Shown piece after piece: positions 16,747 through 25,387 of a stretch of 64,000 nucleotides of DNA. Each line of letters begins with the position of its first letter. Position 1 is the stretch's first letter. Made by a program: the position numbers and the translations under genes. Source of the DNA: Methylomonas sp. LW13. GTDB lineage: Bacteria; Pseudomonadota; Gammaproteobacteria; Methylococcales; Methylomonadaceae. Under the pieces are notes generated by a model that was not told where the DNA came from, did not search any database, and was given only the letters and a program-made list of their open reading frames with translations. The stretch spans positions 4,402,001 to 4,466,000 of the forward strand of contig NZ_CP033381.1 of the NCBI RefSeq assembly GCF_016865255.1, written 5' to 3'.

Positions 16747-17673
16747 ATGGCAACGATGGATGATAGAGACGGGTTGATTTGGCTAGACGGAAAATGGGTT
16801 GATTGGCGCGATGCAAAAGTCCACGTCTTGACTCATACCCTGCATTACGGCTGTGGCGTCTTCGAGGGCTTACGCGCTTATAAAACCGATGCCGGCACCG
16901 CGATTTTCAAACTGGCCGAGCATACCGACCGTCTGTTCCGCTCCGCGCATATCATGAACATGAAAATGCCGTATTCCAAAGACGAGATCAACCAAGCCCA
17001 CCGCGACGCGGTTGCCAAAAACAATCTGGACTCGGCCTACATTCGCAGCATGGTGTTCTTCGGTTCCGAAGGCATGGGTTTGCGCGCCGACAACCTGAAA
17101 GTACACGTCATGGTCGCGGCCTGGACCTGGGGCGCCTATCTGGGCGCGGAAAACATGGAAAAAGGCATCCGCATCCGCACCTCGTCCTACACCCGCAACC
17201 ACGTCAACAGCACGATGTGCAAGGCCAAGGCCAACGGCAACTACATCAACTCGATCCTGGCCCTGCAAGAAGCCTTGTCCACCGGTTACGACGAAGCCTT
17301 GTTGCTGGACCACGAAGGTTTCTGCGCAGAAGGCAGCGGCGAAAACTTGTTCATCGTCCGTAATGGCAAAATTTACACGCCGGAAACTACCTCAGCCTTA
17401 GAAGGCATCACCCGCGATACCCTGATCACCATCGCCCGCGAACAAGGCTACGAAGTGATCGAAAAACGTATCACCCGCGACGAAGTCTATGTGGCTGACG
17501 AAGCCTTCTTCACCGGTTCCGCCGCCGAAGTCACGCCGATTCGCCAATACGACAACCGCGACATCGGTTCCGGCAGCCGCGGACCTATCACCGAAAAACT
17601 GCAAGCCCTGTATTTCGACTACGTGCAAGGTCGCCGCGCGGACCACAAGGAATGGCTGACGCTCGTTTCCTAA
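16747..17673 (+). CDS. ilvE: Branched-chain amino acid aminotransferase
   Basis: 308 residues, normal length for class IV PLP aminotransferases. It performs the last step of Ile, Leu and Val synthesis, moving the amino group from Glu to the 2-oxo acids. Seen: HYGCGVFEGLRAY near residue 35, the PLP Lys in MCKAKANGNYINS (about residue 160), EALLLDHEGFCAEGSGENLF, and the C-terminal FFTGSAAEVTPI. The gene directly abuts waaF (its TAA is followed at once by the waaF GTG). An ilvE-waaF-waaC order is also known in Pseudomonas. Confidence 0.96.
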   Translation: MATMDDRDGLIWLDGKWVDWRDAKVHVLTHTLHYGCGVFEGLRAYKTDAGTAIFKLAEHTDRLFRSAHIMNMKMPYSKDEINQAHRDAVAKNNLDSAYIRSMVFFGSEGMGLRADNLKVHVMVAAWTWGAYLGAENMEKGIRIRTSSYTRNHVNSTMCKAKANGNYINSILALQEALSTGYDEALLLDHEGFCAEGSGENLFIVRNGKIYTPETTSALEGITRDTLITIAREQGYEVIEKRITRDEVYVADEAFFTGSAAEVTPIRQYDNRDIGSGSRGPITEKLQALYFDYVQGRRADHKEWLTLVS

Positions 17674-18753
17674 GTGGCGGAGCAAGCTTATAAAATCCTG
17701 GTCGTCGGCCCGTCCTGGGTCGGCGACATGGTGATGGCGCAAAGCCTGTTCATCACCCTCAAGCAACAACATCCCGACTGCCTGATCGACGTGCTGGCCC
17801 CGGCGTGGTCCTTGCCTCTATTGGAGCGCATGCCGGAAGTGCATAAAGGCCTGACGATGCCGTTGGGCCACGGACAGTTTGATTTGCGGGGGCGAATCCG
17901 CATAGGCCGGGAATTGCAAAGCCAGCATTACGATCAGGCGATTGTACTGCCCAATTCCTGGAAGTCGGCCGTTATTCCGTTCTTTGCGCATATTCCAAAA
18001 CGCACCGGTTTTCTCGGCGAACTGCGCCGCGGCCTATTGAACGATGTGCGCACGTTGGATAAGACTGTACTGACCATGACCGTGCAACGTTTCGTGGCGC
18101 TGGGTTTACCGAAAGAGGCGCCGCAGCCACCAACTTACCCGGTTCCGAAGCTGGCGATCACAATCGAGCAACAATTAAGCGTCTGCAAAAAATTCGAGAT
18201 CACCGGCGCGGATTTAATCGAAATCCCCCACCCCAGCGCTCTGCTTGAGGGCTCGGAAGAGTTGCGCCCTATTGTCAGCAAGATCCTGGCTCTGTGTCCC
18301 GGCGCGGAATACGGTCCGGCCAAGCGCTGGCCGAGCCAGCATTACGCCGCCATAGCAAGGCAAATGGAAGAACAAGGCTGGCAAGTCTGGTTATTCGGTT
18401 CCGACAAAGACAAAGCCGTTGCGGAACAAATTAATGACCTATCGGGCGGCATTTGCCGTAACTTCGCCGGCATTACCTCGCTGGCGGATGCGGTGGACTT
18501 GTTGTCCTTGGCTGACGCGGTCGTCAGCAACGATTCCGGCCTGATGCACGTCGCTGCGGCACTGGATAAAAAACTGATCGCAGTTTATGGCTCTTCCGAC
18601 CCCGGCTTTACCCCGCCGCTACATCCCGAGGCGAAGATTCTGGATTTAAACCTGGATTGTTCGCCGTGCTTTAAGCGAGAGTGTCCGTTGGGCCATACTC
18701 GCTGCTTAACGGAAATTCGGCCGGAGCAGGTAATGGCGGCGTTGGAAGCCTGA
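17674..18753 (+). CDS. waaF: ADP-heptose:LPS heptosyltransferase II
   Basis: 359 residues, glycosyltransferase family 9. It adds the second L-glycero-D-manno-heptose to the LPS inner core on the cytoplasmic face of the inner membrane. Seen: N-terminal ILVVGPSWVGDMVMAQSLF, PNSWKSAVIPFF, CPGAEYGPAKRWP, and the C-terminal NDSGLMHVAAAL and DCSPCFKRECPLGHTRCL typical of WaaF. The start is GTG immediately after the ilvE stop. waaC follows 3 bases later. Confidence 0.95.
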   Translation: MAEQAYKILVVGPSWVGDMVMAQSLFITLKQQHPDCLIDVLAPAWSLPLLERMPEVHKGLTMPLGHGQFDLRGRIRIGRELQSQHYDQAIVLPNSWKSAVIPFFAHIPKRTGFLGELRRGLLNDVRTLDKTVLTMTVQRFVALGLPKEAPQPPTYPVPKLAITIEQQLSVCKKFEITGADLIEIPHPSALLEGSEELRPIVSKILALCPGAEYGPAKRWPSQHYAAIARQMEEQGWQVWLFGSDKDKAVAEQINDLSGGICRNFAGITSLADAVDLLSLADAVVSNDSGLMHVAAALDKKLIAVYGSSDPGFTPPLHPEAKILDLNLDCSPCFKRECPLGHTRCLTEIRPEQVMAALEA

Positions 18754-18756
18754 GCG

Positions 18757-19767
18757 ATGAAAATTGCCATCGTCAAATTGTCGGCTTTGGGCGACATCGT
18801 TCATGCGATGGCAGCCTTGCAATTCATCAAAGCCGCCTTACCGCTGGCGCAAATCGACTGGATAGTTGAAGAACGCTTCGTCGGCGTACTGGCCGACAAT
18901 CCACACCTGGATAATATTTTGGGTGTGAATTTAAAAGCCCTGAAAACCGACAAATGGCGTGTCTTTGCCGAGATAAACAAAATACGTACTTATGCCGAGC
19001 AGGGTTACGACTTAGTGCTGGATGCCCAAGGTTTGATTAAGTCCGCAGTAGTCTCGCGCTTGCTGTCGGCCAATTGTGTGGGTTTCGATCAAGCCTCAAT
19101 CCGGGAAAAATGGGCGGCGTTGTTCTATAGCCGGCATGTCGCCTACCCTTACGACGCCAACACCATCGATCGCAATGTCGCCGTGCTGACCCAGCCGCTG
19201 GGTCTGCATGTAACAACTGAGCAAATCCAGGCAAAGCAGCCGTTTTTGTTTTTTCAGCCGCCGCAAACGGCCTTGGATGAATATTTTCTAGCCGATCAAC
19301 CCAACATCATTCTGGTCATCGGCTCAACTTGGCCCAGCCGTAACTACCCTTTAGAAAAATTTCTACAGGTCATCTTCGGTCTGGAAGCTAATTTTCTGAT
19401 CAGTTGGGGCAACGAGAAGGAGCACTGGATGGCGCAATGGCTGGCAGAACGCAGCCTGGCGCGGGTATTACCGCAATTAAGCCTCAATGATTTGAAAGCG
19501 GCGCTGGCCAAGGCCGATTTAGTGATCGGTAACGATACCGGACCGACGCATATGGCCTGGGGTTTAAACCGGCCGTCGATTACCTTGTTCGGGCCAACGC
19601 CGATCAGTCGAATTTATCAAACCGCCATCAATAAAGCCTTGAAGTCGCCTTCACCGGTCAATCCGTTCAAGCTGGATAAAAACGATTTTTCCATTGCCGA
19701 AATCGACCCGCGTGCTGTCATTGCCCTGAGTAATGAGCTGTTAAGCAAGACCCAACAACTCGCCTGA
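18757..19767 (+). CDS. waaC: LPS heptosyltransferase I
   Basis: 336 residues, glycosyltransferase family 9, paralogous to WaaF. It transfers the first heptose onto Kdo of the LPS core. Seen: MKIAIVKLSALGDIVHAMAAL at the N-terminus (quoted in part), VLDAQGLIKSAVVSRL, IGSTWPSRNYP, and GNDTGPTHMAWGL near the C-terminus. It begins 3 bases after waaF, so the two are cotranscribed with ilvE. Confidence 0.95.
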   Translation: MKIAIVKLSALGDIVHAMAALQFIKAALPLAQIDWIVEERFVGVLADNPHLDNILGVNLKALKTDKWRVFAEINKIRTYAEQGYDLVLDAQGLIKSAVVSRLLSANCVGFDQASIREKWAALFYSRHVAYPYDANTIDRNVAVLTQPLGLHVTTEQIQAKQPFLFFQPPQTALDEYFLADQPNIILVIGSTWPSRNYPLEKFLQVIFGLEANFLISWGNEKEHWMAQWLAERSLARVLPQLSLNDLKAALAKADLVIGNDTGPTHMAWGLNRPSITLFGPTPISRIYQTAINKALKSPSPVNPFKLDKNDFSIAEIDPRAVIALSNELLSKTQQLA

Positions 19768-19779
19768 GTGATTGGCCGG

Positions 19780-20298
19780 CTAAGTTTTTTCCAGTTCGAC
19801 AAACATTTTCAGTAACTCGACAATCGGTTCGTCACTAGCCAACACCCTGATTATCTTGGTCTGATTTTGCCGCTCATCCGCCAGATCAAGCAGGCGCTCA
19901 TGAAACAGCAGTTGTTTCTGCGGATTGGTGATCACCTTCACTAACGGTTGCAAGGGCGATTGTGAGTTTTCCTGGACCACCACCGCCAATTCATCGGTCT
20001 GCAATTCGACGATGCAATTCACTGGGTAAGCAGAATCGCTTTCCTCGGCGCAGCTGCGCATCTCCGCAGCCGCAGGGCTGCCGAAATCGATTATGTCGGT
20101 TTCAGCGGGCTTATCCACGTCGATACCTTTGCCGGTATCGATAGAAACGGTTTGGCAATACTCTTTTAAGGTATTAATTTGTTTATCAGATGAAAGCAGA
20201 AATTTAGTTCTGAAAAAAGGGGTATCTAGCCACTTCCGATCGGTGCCGCAAACAAACATACCTTTTCTGAGCTGGTTAATATTAATTTTTTTAACCAT
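19780..20298 (-). CDS. Short DUF3391-type protein lacking the HD-GYP core
   Basis: 172 residues from ATG 20298. The N-terminus (INQLRKGMFVCGTDRKWLDTPFFRTKF) matches the DUF3391 domain that precedes HD-GYP phosphodiesterases. The C-terminal half (VNCIVELQTDELAVVVQENSQSPLQPLVKVI...) matches the tail that follows the HD-GYP domain in the neighbouring gene (GNLVELSSGEVGLIVEQN). The catalytic HD-GYP domain between them, about 200 residues, is missing, with only a short linker left. It starts 45 bases after the stop of the full-length HD-GYP gene on the same strand. It may be a regulatory relic that acts without catalysis, or a decaying duplicate; the frame is fully open. Confidence 0.8.
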   Translation of the reverse strand: MVKKININQLRKGMFVCGTDRKWLDTPFFRTKFLLSSDKQINTLKEYCQTVSIDTGKGIDVDKPAETDIIDFGSPAAAEMRSCAEESDSAYPVNCIVELQTDELAVVVQENSQSPLQPLVKVITNPQKQLLFHERLLDLADERQNQTKIIRVLASDEPIVELLKMFVELEKT

Positions 20299-20343
20299 GT
20301 TGAAAAACAATATCCAAGGAAGATAATTTACAGAACTAAACCC

Positions 20344-21567
20344 TTAGCCAACTACCACATATTCTTTCGTAAACTTGCCGTCTTGATAATACTTGGCTAA
20401 ATCGACACCACAATCCTGCGGCCTTATCACCTGTTTGACACCATAGCGCTTACCGCTTGCATCGGCAATATTCAAGGACAAATCGAGTATCTTCTCTTCA
20501 ATAGGATTTTTATTGCCATCTTGAATCAGCAATATTTTTGGCTTAAGCCTATCGGCCTTATTTTGCTCGACTATTAAGCCGACTTCACCGCTGCTCAATT
20601 CCACTAAATTACCTTGCGGATAAAATCCGATGCAATTGATAAATTGCGTCACATAATTAGCTTCAAATTGCTGTCCCATCCCTTTTACCAAAATTCCCAA
20701 CGCCATAAGATGCGGCTTACCACGCTGATACACCCGGTCACTGGTGATGGCATCGTAGGTATCGACCACCGCTACCAGCTTGGTAAATATCGATAGCGTG
20801 GTTTTGTTCAAACCTCTCGGATAACCGGTGCCGGCCAAATGCTCGTGATGATCGTAGGCAACGTCAACAGCGCCGGGATAGACATTACGAGCCGACATTA
20901 ACACGTTGCGTCCGTAGAGCGTGTGCTTACGCATGATGTCCATTTCATAGTCTTCTAAAGAGCCCGGTTTATTAAGGATTTCCAGCGGCACTTTCATTTT
21001 ACCGACATCGTGCATCAAGCCGCAAAAACCCACTTTATTCAGATCTTCCATCGAGAAATTCAACTCCCGACCCAACAGAATAGACAATATGCAAACATTC
21101 ATACTATGTTGCGCAGTATATTGATCCTGATCTTTAATTTGGGTCAGCAACAGCATCGTATCGGGGTTTTCCAATACCTTATCGACGCACTCGGAAACAG
21201 CTTGTTTAACCTCACTGACACTAAATTGATTCCCAAAACGAATATCGTCCATCACCGTTTTAATTAAATTACCGGTGCGTTGAAAGGTATTGGCGGTTTG
21301 GTTAAAAGATCGCGCAAAGCTCAGATGTTTACGCGCTTCGGTATTTCTGGTGGGAATCGCCCCGGAGAAGGATTTTTGGTATTTGACATCGATATAGACA
21401 TAATCACAAATCGCCTGGATGGCTTGAATATCCGCATGACTTTCAATCACAATTCTATCCAATAAAAAAGGTGAATCCGCCGTTGGCGCTTCCAGACGGC
21501 TTACGCACATACCCACTCTCAGCTCATATACATGAATTCTGAGTATTCCATCCTCTTTATCTGCCAT
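20344..21567 (-). CDS. HD-GYP domain c-di-GMP phosphodiesterase with DUF3391
   Basis: 407 residues from ATG 21567, which has GGAT upstream; the longer frame begins at TTG. N-terminal DUF3391 (LRIHVYELRVGMCVSRLEAP...) is followed by the HD-GYP domain with the metal-binding HDVGK, then KHTLYGRNVL, HHEHLAGTGYPRGL (GYP motif) and DTYDAITSDRVYQRG. The catalytic residues appear intact, so it should degrade c-di-GMP. A second gene of the same family lies at 35096-36421 and a core-less relative lies just downstream. Confidence 0.92.
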   Translation of the reverse strand: MADKEDGILRIHVYELRVGMCVSRLEAPTADSPFLLDRIVIESHADIQAIQAICDYVYIDVKYQKSFSGAIPTRNTEARKHLSFARSFNQTANTFQRTGNLIKTVMDDIRFGNQFSVSEVKQAVSECVDKVLENPDTMLLLTQIKDQDQYTAQHSMNVCILSILLGRELNFSMEDLNKVGFCGLMHDVGKMKVPLEILNKPGSLEDYEMDIMRKHTLYGRNVLMSARNVYPGAVDVAYDHHEHLAGTGYPRGLNKTTLSIFTKLVAVVDTYDAITSDRVYQRGKPHLMALGILVKGMGQQFEANYVTQFINCIGFYPQGNLVELSSGEVGLIVEQNKADRLKPKILLIQDGNKNPIEEKILDLSLNIADASGKRYGVKQVIRPQDCGVDLAKYYQDGKFTKEYVVVG

Positions 21568-21621
21568 ACCAATCCAATCGGGGATTTGTAGAAATCCAAA
21601 AATTTGAAAAATAGCCGCCAA

Positions 21622-22260
21622 AACGGCATCAAGGAAAATTGTGTCCGACAGGCCTCGGACGCCAGTTAGCCAGCATACCTAGTTCACCCGATCTTGTCCG
21701 AACAAAAAGCCCGCAAACCGGCGGCGGATCACAAATCCAATAGGCTTTTTAGTATAGGCGAAGCAGATTTTATCGTGGCCTAATATCTTGGATTTGAGTG
21801 ACACGCCTACAACCGATTTGCTAATCGCTTTCGGTTCAAGTCACCGCCTTTGGCGCCTTCGATTATTGACCCGACATAACCTCAAACTGAAGCCCAGCCT
21901 TTATAGCCGTTGGCAAATTAAGAATTGCTTGATTTTTGTATTGGTTTAAACTGGCAGCTCGCCGATATTGACTGTTTAGGCACCAGAGCAGACCAGCCAG
22001 CGCGGATCTTGAGCTCTAAAGCCTGAAAATGGGCTATCAATTAAGTCTTGAGCAATCAAAATTCCCACTGAAGTTAGCAGTCAGTAGCGACAACAACAAA
22101 ACCAGACAGTCGTTTAATCGCCCTTGACCGAAGCCGACTTGCACAGACTCGGTCCGGGCGTTAAAAATTTTCTCGACAGGGATCGCTGAGAAAATTTTCC
22201 GCAAAGCGGATTACAACAAAAACTATAACCTGCGGACTTAGCGCCAGGGAGAGAATCGTG
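21622..22260 (+). promoter_or_regulatory. Intergenic region with a structured leader before the Wzz-like gene
   Basis: About 640 bases between a minus-strand HD-GYP gene and a plus-strand gene, with no supported coding frame. The last 130 bases carry three stem-loops in a row: GACCGA/TCGGTC (22126-22154), an 11-bp perfect stem AAAATTTTCTC/GAGAAAATTTT with a 13-base loop (22164-22198), and CCGC/GCGG (22199-22209). They sit about 50 bases before the start codon and may be an attenuator or protein-binding leader. Confidence 0.45.
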
Positions 22261-23724
22261 ATGTTTCCTTATCGCCATGATTTCCAGATCGTCGGAGACG
22301 ACTTTTACCGTTCCCATCCAACGCCTTGGCCACGCCGTTTACGGCGCCGGACCTTATTTTTGCTGGTACTTCTGCCCTTGCTACTGATTACCGAAACCTA
22401 TGTCTTTCTCCAGCCGGCGGTTTTTGAAAGCCAAGCCTTGGTATTGACGACTGCGGCAACCGATATTGATCAAACGCATGCAGAGGCGGATCTGGAGCAT
22501 GTCAACATTCAAAAGCAGGTCTTGCTGGGGCAACCGGTATTGGAAAAAACCGCCGAGACGCTAAAACAGCAGGATGGTATCGAGCATCCCAATATCAACC
22601 AGCTAAAAGAGCTGTTCCAGGTAAAACCGGTTGCGGACACCAATCTAGTGCAATTGGCAGCTGAAGGCAGTCATCCGCAATTCCTGCAAATGGCCTTAAA
22701 TACCTGGATCAAAACCTACCAGCAAATTCGCGCGGAGTACATTGCCGAAATCACCGATAAAGCCAGTACCTCGATCAAATCGGAATTGACTCGCCTGGAA
22801 CAACAAGTGCGCGACAAACGCCAGGACATTGAATCGTTCCGCTTGCAGCATGACATCCTCTCCCTGGAGAGCACCGATAACGAGGCCCACGCCCGCTTAC
22901 AAGGTTTAAATAATTCCTTGAACGCCGCCTTGGAAGAAGAAGCGAAAGCCAAGGCCAAGCTGGACGCCATTCATGCCGCCGTCGCGGAAGGCAAAGCCGT
23001 GGTGCCGGAAGCCGATTCGCAAAGTCTGGCGGCGTTAACCCAGCAAGCCGAACGCCTGCGCGAACGCCTGGAAGCGCAAAGAAGCCAATACACCGACGAA
23101 TACATCGAATTTCACCCCAGCTTGCGCAATTTAAAAACCCAATTGGCCGAGCTGGATGAAAAAATTGCCAGCAAAGAACAAGCCGGCTCGAACTATGCCA
23201 CGCAAGAGGCCGAAAACGCCTACGGTGCAGCGCACCGCACCGTATTGACCCTTCAAAAGCAAATGGCCGAGCATAAACAAAAAGCCGCCGAATACACCAA
23301 TCAATTCGCCAAACACAAAGCCATGCAGGAAGAACTGGTTAAGTTGGAGGAATTATTGCAACAAACCAAACAACGTCTAGTGGAAATCGACGTCAAACAA
23401 CGGCAAAGCAATCCGCAACTGGACGTCGTGGATTGGGCCTCGCTGCCCGATAAGCCGGTGAAACCCGATTACGGCCGGGACGCCGGCATCGCTGGCGCGA
23501 CCAGCCTGGCAATCGCGTTACTGGTGGTCTGGCTTAACGATTATTTGAACAAGGAGCCGACGCTGACCACGATAAATTCCGTCACCGAATTTCAAATCTA
23601 CCAGCAAAGCGAACCCAAGTTGGAGAACAATGCCGACAACCTCACGGTCGGGACGGAACGGCGTAACAGGCTGCGCCGCGCGGACGATCTGAAGCAATTA
23701 CCGGACGAAACCACCGATTCATAG
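22261..23724 (+). CDS. Wzz/GumC-like polysaccharide chain-length or export protein
   Basis: 487 residues from ATG 22261 (a GTG directly before it is also in frame; GGGAGAG lies upstream). Membrane helix 1 is near residues 33-50 (TLFLLVLLPLLLITETYVFLQ), followed by the beta-rich Wzz-type periplasmic entry with VLTTA...LEHVNIQKQVLLGQPVLEK. A long coiled coil (about 170-385) contains DEYIEFHPSLRNLKTQLAEL, then a Pro-rich turn PDKPVKPDYGRDAGIAG and helix 2 (SLAIALLVVWLNDYL). This is the Wzz/GumC layout without a BY-kinase domain. No other polysaccharide gene is adjacent, so the exact polymer is unknown. Confidence 0.8.
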   Translation: MFPYRHDFQIVGDDFYRSHPTPWPRRLRRRTLFLLVLLPLLLITETYVFLQPAVFESQALVLTTAATDIDQTHAEADLEHVNIQKQVLLGQPVLEKTAETLKQQDGIEHPNINQLKELFQVKPVADTNLVQLAAEGSHPQFLQMALNTWIKTYQQIRAEYIAEITDKASTSIKSELTRLEQQVRDKRQDIESFRLQHDILSLESTDNEAHARLQGLNNSLNAALEEEAKAKAKLDAIHAAVAEGKAVVPEADSQSLAALTQQAERLRERLEAQRSQYTDEYIEFHPSLRNLKTQLAELDEKIASKEQAGSNYATQEAENAYGAAHRTVLTLQKQMAEHKQKAAEYTNQFAKHKAMQEELVKLEELLQQTKQRLVEIDVKQRQSNPQLDVVDWASLPDKPVKPDYGRDAGIAGATSLAIALLVVWLNDYLNKEPTLTTINSVTEFQIYQQSEPKLENNADNLTVGTERRNRLRRADDLKQLPDETTDS

Positions 23725-23786
23725 CTGCGGCTCGGCAACAATGCTAAAATCCGCCGCTCGATCAACTTCATTCAAACAGGAAACCC

Positions 23787-24062
23787 ATGAGCCAAATTAC
23801 CGTTGAACATAACCCCAGCGAAGAACGTTTAAAAGAGCTGGGCGTATCGAGCTGGCCGATCTGGGAAAAAGAAATTTCCAAATTCACCATCGATTTCGAC
23901 GAAACCGAAACCGCTTATGTGTTGGAAGGCGAAATCATCGTCACTCCAGTGGGCGGAGAGCCGGTGCGGATTTTACCTGGCGACCTGGTGATGTTTCATG
24001 AAGGCCTGGACAGCCATTGGGAAGTGGTCAAGCCTTTGCGCAAACACTACCATTACGATTGA
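23787..24062 (+). CDS. Small cupin-domain protein
   Basis: 91 residues forming a single small cupin barrel of the ethanolamine-utilisation/DUF861 type: WPIWEKEISKFTIDFDETET, AYVLEGEIIVTPVGGEPVRI, PGDLVMFHEGLDSHWEV. The usual metal ligands are only partly present (Glu in ETAYVLEGE, His in SHWEV). Substrate unknown. A good AGGAAA site precedes the ATG. A Rho-independent terminator follows 28 bases after the stop, so the gene ends its own transcript. Confidence 0.88.
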   Translation: MSQITVEHNPSEERLKELGVSSWPIWEKEISKFTIDFDETETAYVLEGEIIVTPVGGEPVRILPGDLVMFHEGLDSHWEVVKPLRKHYHYD

Positions 24063-24089
24063 TCGTCACGACAGCGGCAGACAATCCGA

Positions 24090-24116
24090 AAAAGGCATCT
24101 TCAAGATGCCTTTTTT
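24090..24116 (+). terminator. Rho-independent terminator after the cupin gene
   Basis: Stem AAAAGGCATCTT / AGATGCCTTTT with loop CA followed by TTTTTT. A classic intrinsic terminator. Confidence 0.9.
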
Positions 24117-24176
24117 AGTTGTGCCGCTAGACTCGACTGGCCGGCATGACGCCGGCTCCCACTTATTGTTATTCGC

Positions 24177-25385
24177 ATGGCTATGAACCAGGATCAGGAT
24201 TTTTCCGCATTAAAGCCGAGGTCGCGCTGGCGCTGGGCGACTATTCTCCTATTAACGGTCGCGGCGGGCGGCTATTATTTGCACCATGCCGGCCAGCATC
24301 CGCGGGAAAACCAGGATGCGCACGCCAATCCCAACGAAAACATTCCCATCAGCGTCGCAGTCGCCTCAAGCTGGCAAGGCGATTTGCCGATTTACCTAAA
24401 CGGCTTGGGCACCGTCACCCCACTGCACACCGTGACAGTGCGCTCGCGCGTCGATGGCGAACTGATCCGGGTGGCGTTTACCGAGGGCCAAGCGGTTAAA
24501 CAAGGCGAACTGCTCGCCGAAATCGATCCCCGACCTTATCAAGTGGCCGTGCAACAAGCCGAAGGCCAATTGCTGCGCGACGAAGCGCTGCTAAAAAACG
24601 CCGAAATCGACCAAGCCCGCTATCAAACCTTGCTGGAGCAAGACTCCATCGCCGCCCAGCAAACCGCCACCCAAGCCGCGCTGGTCAAGCAATATCGCGG
24701 CAGCGTCGAAATCGACCGCGCCCAACTCGACAATGCCAAACTGCAACTGAGTTATTCCCGCATCACCGCGCCGGTATCCGGCCGAATCGGTTTGCGGCTG
24801 GTGGATCAAGGCAACATGGTCCGCGCCAGCGACGTCAGTGGCCTGGCGGTCATCACCCAAATTCAGCCGATCTCGGTGGTGTTCACGCTGCCGGAAGATG
24901 TAATACCCGAGGTGATGCGGCGCTGGCGTTCCGGCGAGACGCTGGTCATTGACGCCTACGACCGGGCCGGCCGGCAAAAACTGGCCAGCGGCAAGCTGCT
25001 GGCGGTGGACAATCAGATCGACGCCAGCACCGGCACACTGAAATTAAAAGCCCAATTCGATAACGAGGACCGCACCCTGTTCGCCAACCAGTTCGTCAAT
25101 ATCAAAATGCGTCTGGACACCTTGCGTGCCGCCACCTTAGTCCCTAGCTCCGCCATTCAGCACGGGGCCAATGGCGCATTCGTGTACGTGGTGAAGGACG
25201 ACAACACCATCAGCGTAAAGCGGATAAAAGCCGGACCGGCTGACGGCGAAACGGTCGCGATTCCGGAAGGTCTGGGCGTGAACGAAAAACTGGTGATCGA
25301 TGGCGCCGACAAACTGCGCGAAGGCAGCCAAGTCAAGGTAATCGATAAAACCCAACCAGCCGCCTCCGGCAAGACCGCCAACTAA
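24177..25385 (+). CDS. mdtA: RND efflux periplasmic adaptor (MdtA-type)
   Basis: 402 residues. N-terminal membrane anchor (about 22-38, [18 protein letters not shown]), lipoyl/barrel-sandwich half-motifs ([37 protein letters not shown], about 90-125, quoted from position), an alpha hairpin (about 125-180), and a beta barrel with [25 protein letters not shown] and [18 protein letters not shown]. It links inner-membrane pump and outer-membrane channel. Two RND pump genes follow, which is the MdtABC arrangement. No TolC-type gene is in the window, so an unlinked channel must serve. Confidence 0.9.
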   Translation: MAMNQDQDFSALKPRSRWRWATILLLTVAAGGYYLHHAGQHPRENQDAHANPNENIPISVAVASSWQGDLPIYLNGLGTVTPLHTVTVRSRVDGELIRVAFTEGQAVKQGELLAEIDPRPYQVAVQQAEGQLLRDEALLKNAEIDQARYQTLLEQDSIAAQQTATQAALVKQYRGSVEIDRAQLDNAKLQLSYSRITAPVSGRIGLRLVDQGNMVRASDVSGLAVITQIQPISVVFTLPEDVIPEVMRRWRSGETLVIDAYDRAGRQKLASGKLLAVDNQIDASTGTLKLKAQFDNEDRTLFANQFVNIKMRLDTLRAATLVPSSAIQHGANGAFVYVVKDDNTISVKRIKAGPADGETVAIPEGLGVNEKLVIDGADKLREGSQVKVIDKTQPAASGKTAN

Positions 25386-25387
25386 AC

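Noticed and set aside
22114..22317. Minus-strand frame of 67 codons opposite the Wzz-like leader
   Set aside because: It overlaps the structured leader and the start of the Wzz-like gene, and has no recognisable motif.
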